Shown: positions 63,513 through 64,000 of the stretch, one piece after another
Layout of the letters: each line of letters begins with the position of its first letter
Numbering within the stretch: position 1 is the first letter of the stretch
From: Lachnospiraceae bacterium AC3007
GTDB lineage: Bacteria > Bacillota > Clostridia > Lachnospirales > Lachnospiraceae
Direction of reading: 5' to 3'
NCBI GenBank assembly: GCA_000621405.1
Contig: JHYK01000004.1
Span: forward strand, 168,706-232,705
DNA length: 64,000 bases
Notes under the pieces: model-generated
What the model saw: only the letters and a program-made list of their open reading frames with translations
Database searches by the model: none
What the model was told of the DNA's origin: nothing
Made by a program: the position numbers and the translations under genes

Positions 63513-63519
63513 ATGCGTT

Positions 63520-63679
63520 GCACTCGCCAAAAACGGCGCTATATTTTTGCTGTGCCATGCCGAGTTTTCGTAGAAAACTCGCAGTATAGCACGAGGTAGC
63601 GAGCAGCGAGACTTTATCGAGCTGCGAAGCCGAGTGCGGTTCACGCCAAAGGCGTGAAAATGGCATATCTTCGATATGC
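63520..63679 (+). other. Hairpin-rich rRNA leader segment
   Basis: GCACTCG (63520-63526) can pair with CGAGTGC (63631-63637), enclosing CGAGTTTTC/GAAAACTCG (63561-63569, 63573-63581; GTA loop) and GCAGC/GCTGC (63603-63607, 63621-63625). Two more perfect hairpins follow: TTCACGCC/GGCGTGAA and GCATATC/GATATGC. The 444-bp stretch between the kinase gene and 16S holds no gene. The hairpins are visible; the role in processing is inferred. Confidence 0.5.
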
Positions 63680-63682
63680 TTA

Positions 63683-63700
63683 GAACCTTGAAAACTGAAC
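63683..63700 (+). promoter_or_regulatory. rRNA leader boxA-like antitermination signal
   Basis: GAACCTTGAAAACTGAAC resembles the TCTTTGAAAACTGAA segment found in Firmicutes rRNA leaders, which overlaps the boxA motif read by Nus factors. It lies about 210 nt before 16S. Confidence 0.45.
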
Positions 63701-63908
63701 AGCAATGCAGCTTTGAAAGAAGAAAACACAGACAAACCAAAGTTGATTCCTTATTTACAGAGTAGAAATACTCAGCAGAATGACGGAAAGCGGAGCTTAA
63801 ATAAAAGAAGCGACAGCGGATCTTGGGAGAGATCTTAAGATCGACATCATCTGTGACAGAGGAAGACTTAAGAAAAAGAACAAAGCAGATCGTAAGATCT
63901 GTAAAATT

Positions 63909-64000
<92 letters not shown>

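Overview
The window reads as a chromosomal segment of an anaerobic, fermentative Gram-positive bacterium of the class Clostridia, most likely family Lachnospiraceae. This is an inference from gene content and order: a full S10-spc-alpha ribosomal protein region, ECF transporter genes and truA downstream of rplQ, HrcA/CIRCE heat-shock control, an oxygen-sensitive class III ribonucleotide reductase (nrdD-nrdG), pyruvate phosphate dikinase, acetate kinase, and a TIGR04076 protein. Gene density is high and nearly everything lies on the plus strand, co-oriented with the 16S rRNA gene that starts at the right edge.

Layout. 1-10345: the 3' part of the S10-spc-alpha superoperon (rplP' to rplQ), with secY, adk, infA and rpoA embedded; map is absent. 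10425-17265: an anti-anti-sigma/anti-sigma-like pair, ecfA1-ecfA2-ecfT, two envelope glycosylation genes and truA. 17318-25137: an aconitase-family hydratase, a minus-strand glycosyltransferase-TPR gene, a FliD-like protein, an O-antigen-ligase-like protein and UDP-galactopyranose mutase. 25120-27881: rpmG-secE-nusG and rplK-rplA. 27878-31082: a CapA-like lipoprotein, rplM-rpsI and two small accessory genes. 31114-42306: clpB and hsp20, each behind a CIRCE operator, enclosing a PrsA-like lipoprotein, a class A PBP and ppdK. 42442-49322: larB-larC, nrdD-nrdG, ackA and a GreA-family gene. 49319-56716: small membrane proteins and a tightly packed operon of VanW-type, Lrp-type, aminotransferase, ChbG/YdjC-type and FkbH-type genes. 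56778-63464: a minimal pilus/type II secretion-like cluster (PilC/GspF, four small one-helix proteins, PilT) and a large hybrid histidine kinase. 63484-64000: an rRNA operon promoter, its leader and the 5' end of 16S rRNA.

The most interesting signal is not a protein. Two related elements of about 165 bp flank rpmG-secE-nusG (25182-25343 and 26474-26642). Each is closed by a perfect terminal inverted repeat beginning TGCAT and ending ATGCA and can fold into a four-way junction with three arms. The middle arm carries an identical 30-nt loop in both copies, while the helices differ by paired, compensatory changes. This is the signature of a selected nucleic-acid structure. I do not recognise the family. 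Other multi-arm intergenic regions lie upstream of ppdK and in the rRNA leader.

Further points: two minus-strand genes have promoter -10 boxes exactly 7 nt before their start codons and no Shine-Dalgarno sequence, which suggests leaderless mRNAs; a terminator-shaped hairpin sits inside the signal-peptide codons of the CapA-like gene; and a 38-residue membrane protein is encoded in the gap at 49960-50076. All calls come from reading the sequence; no database search was run.
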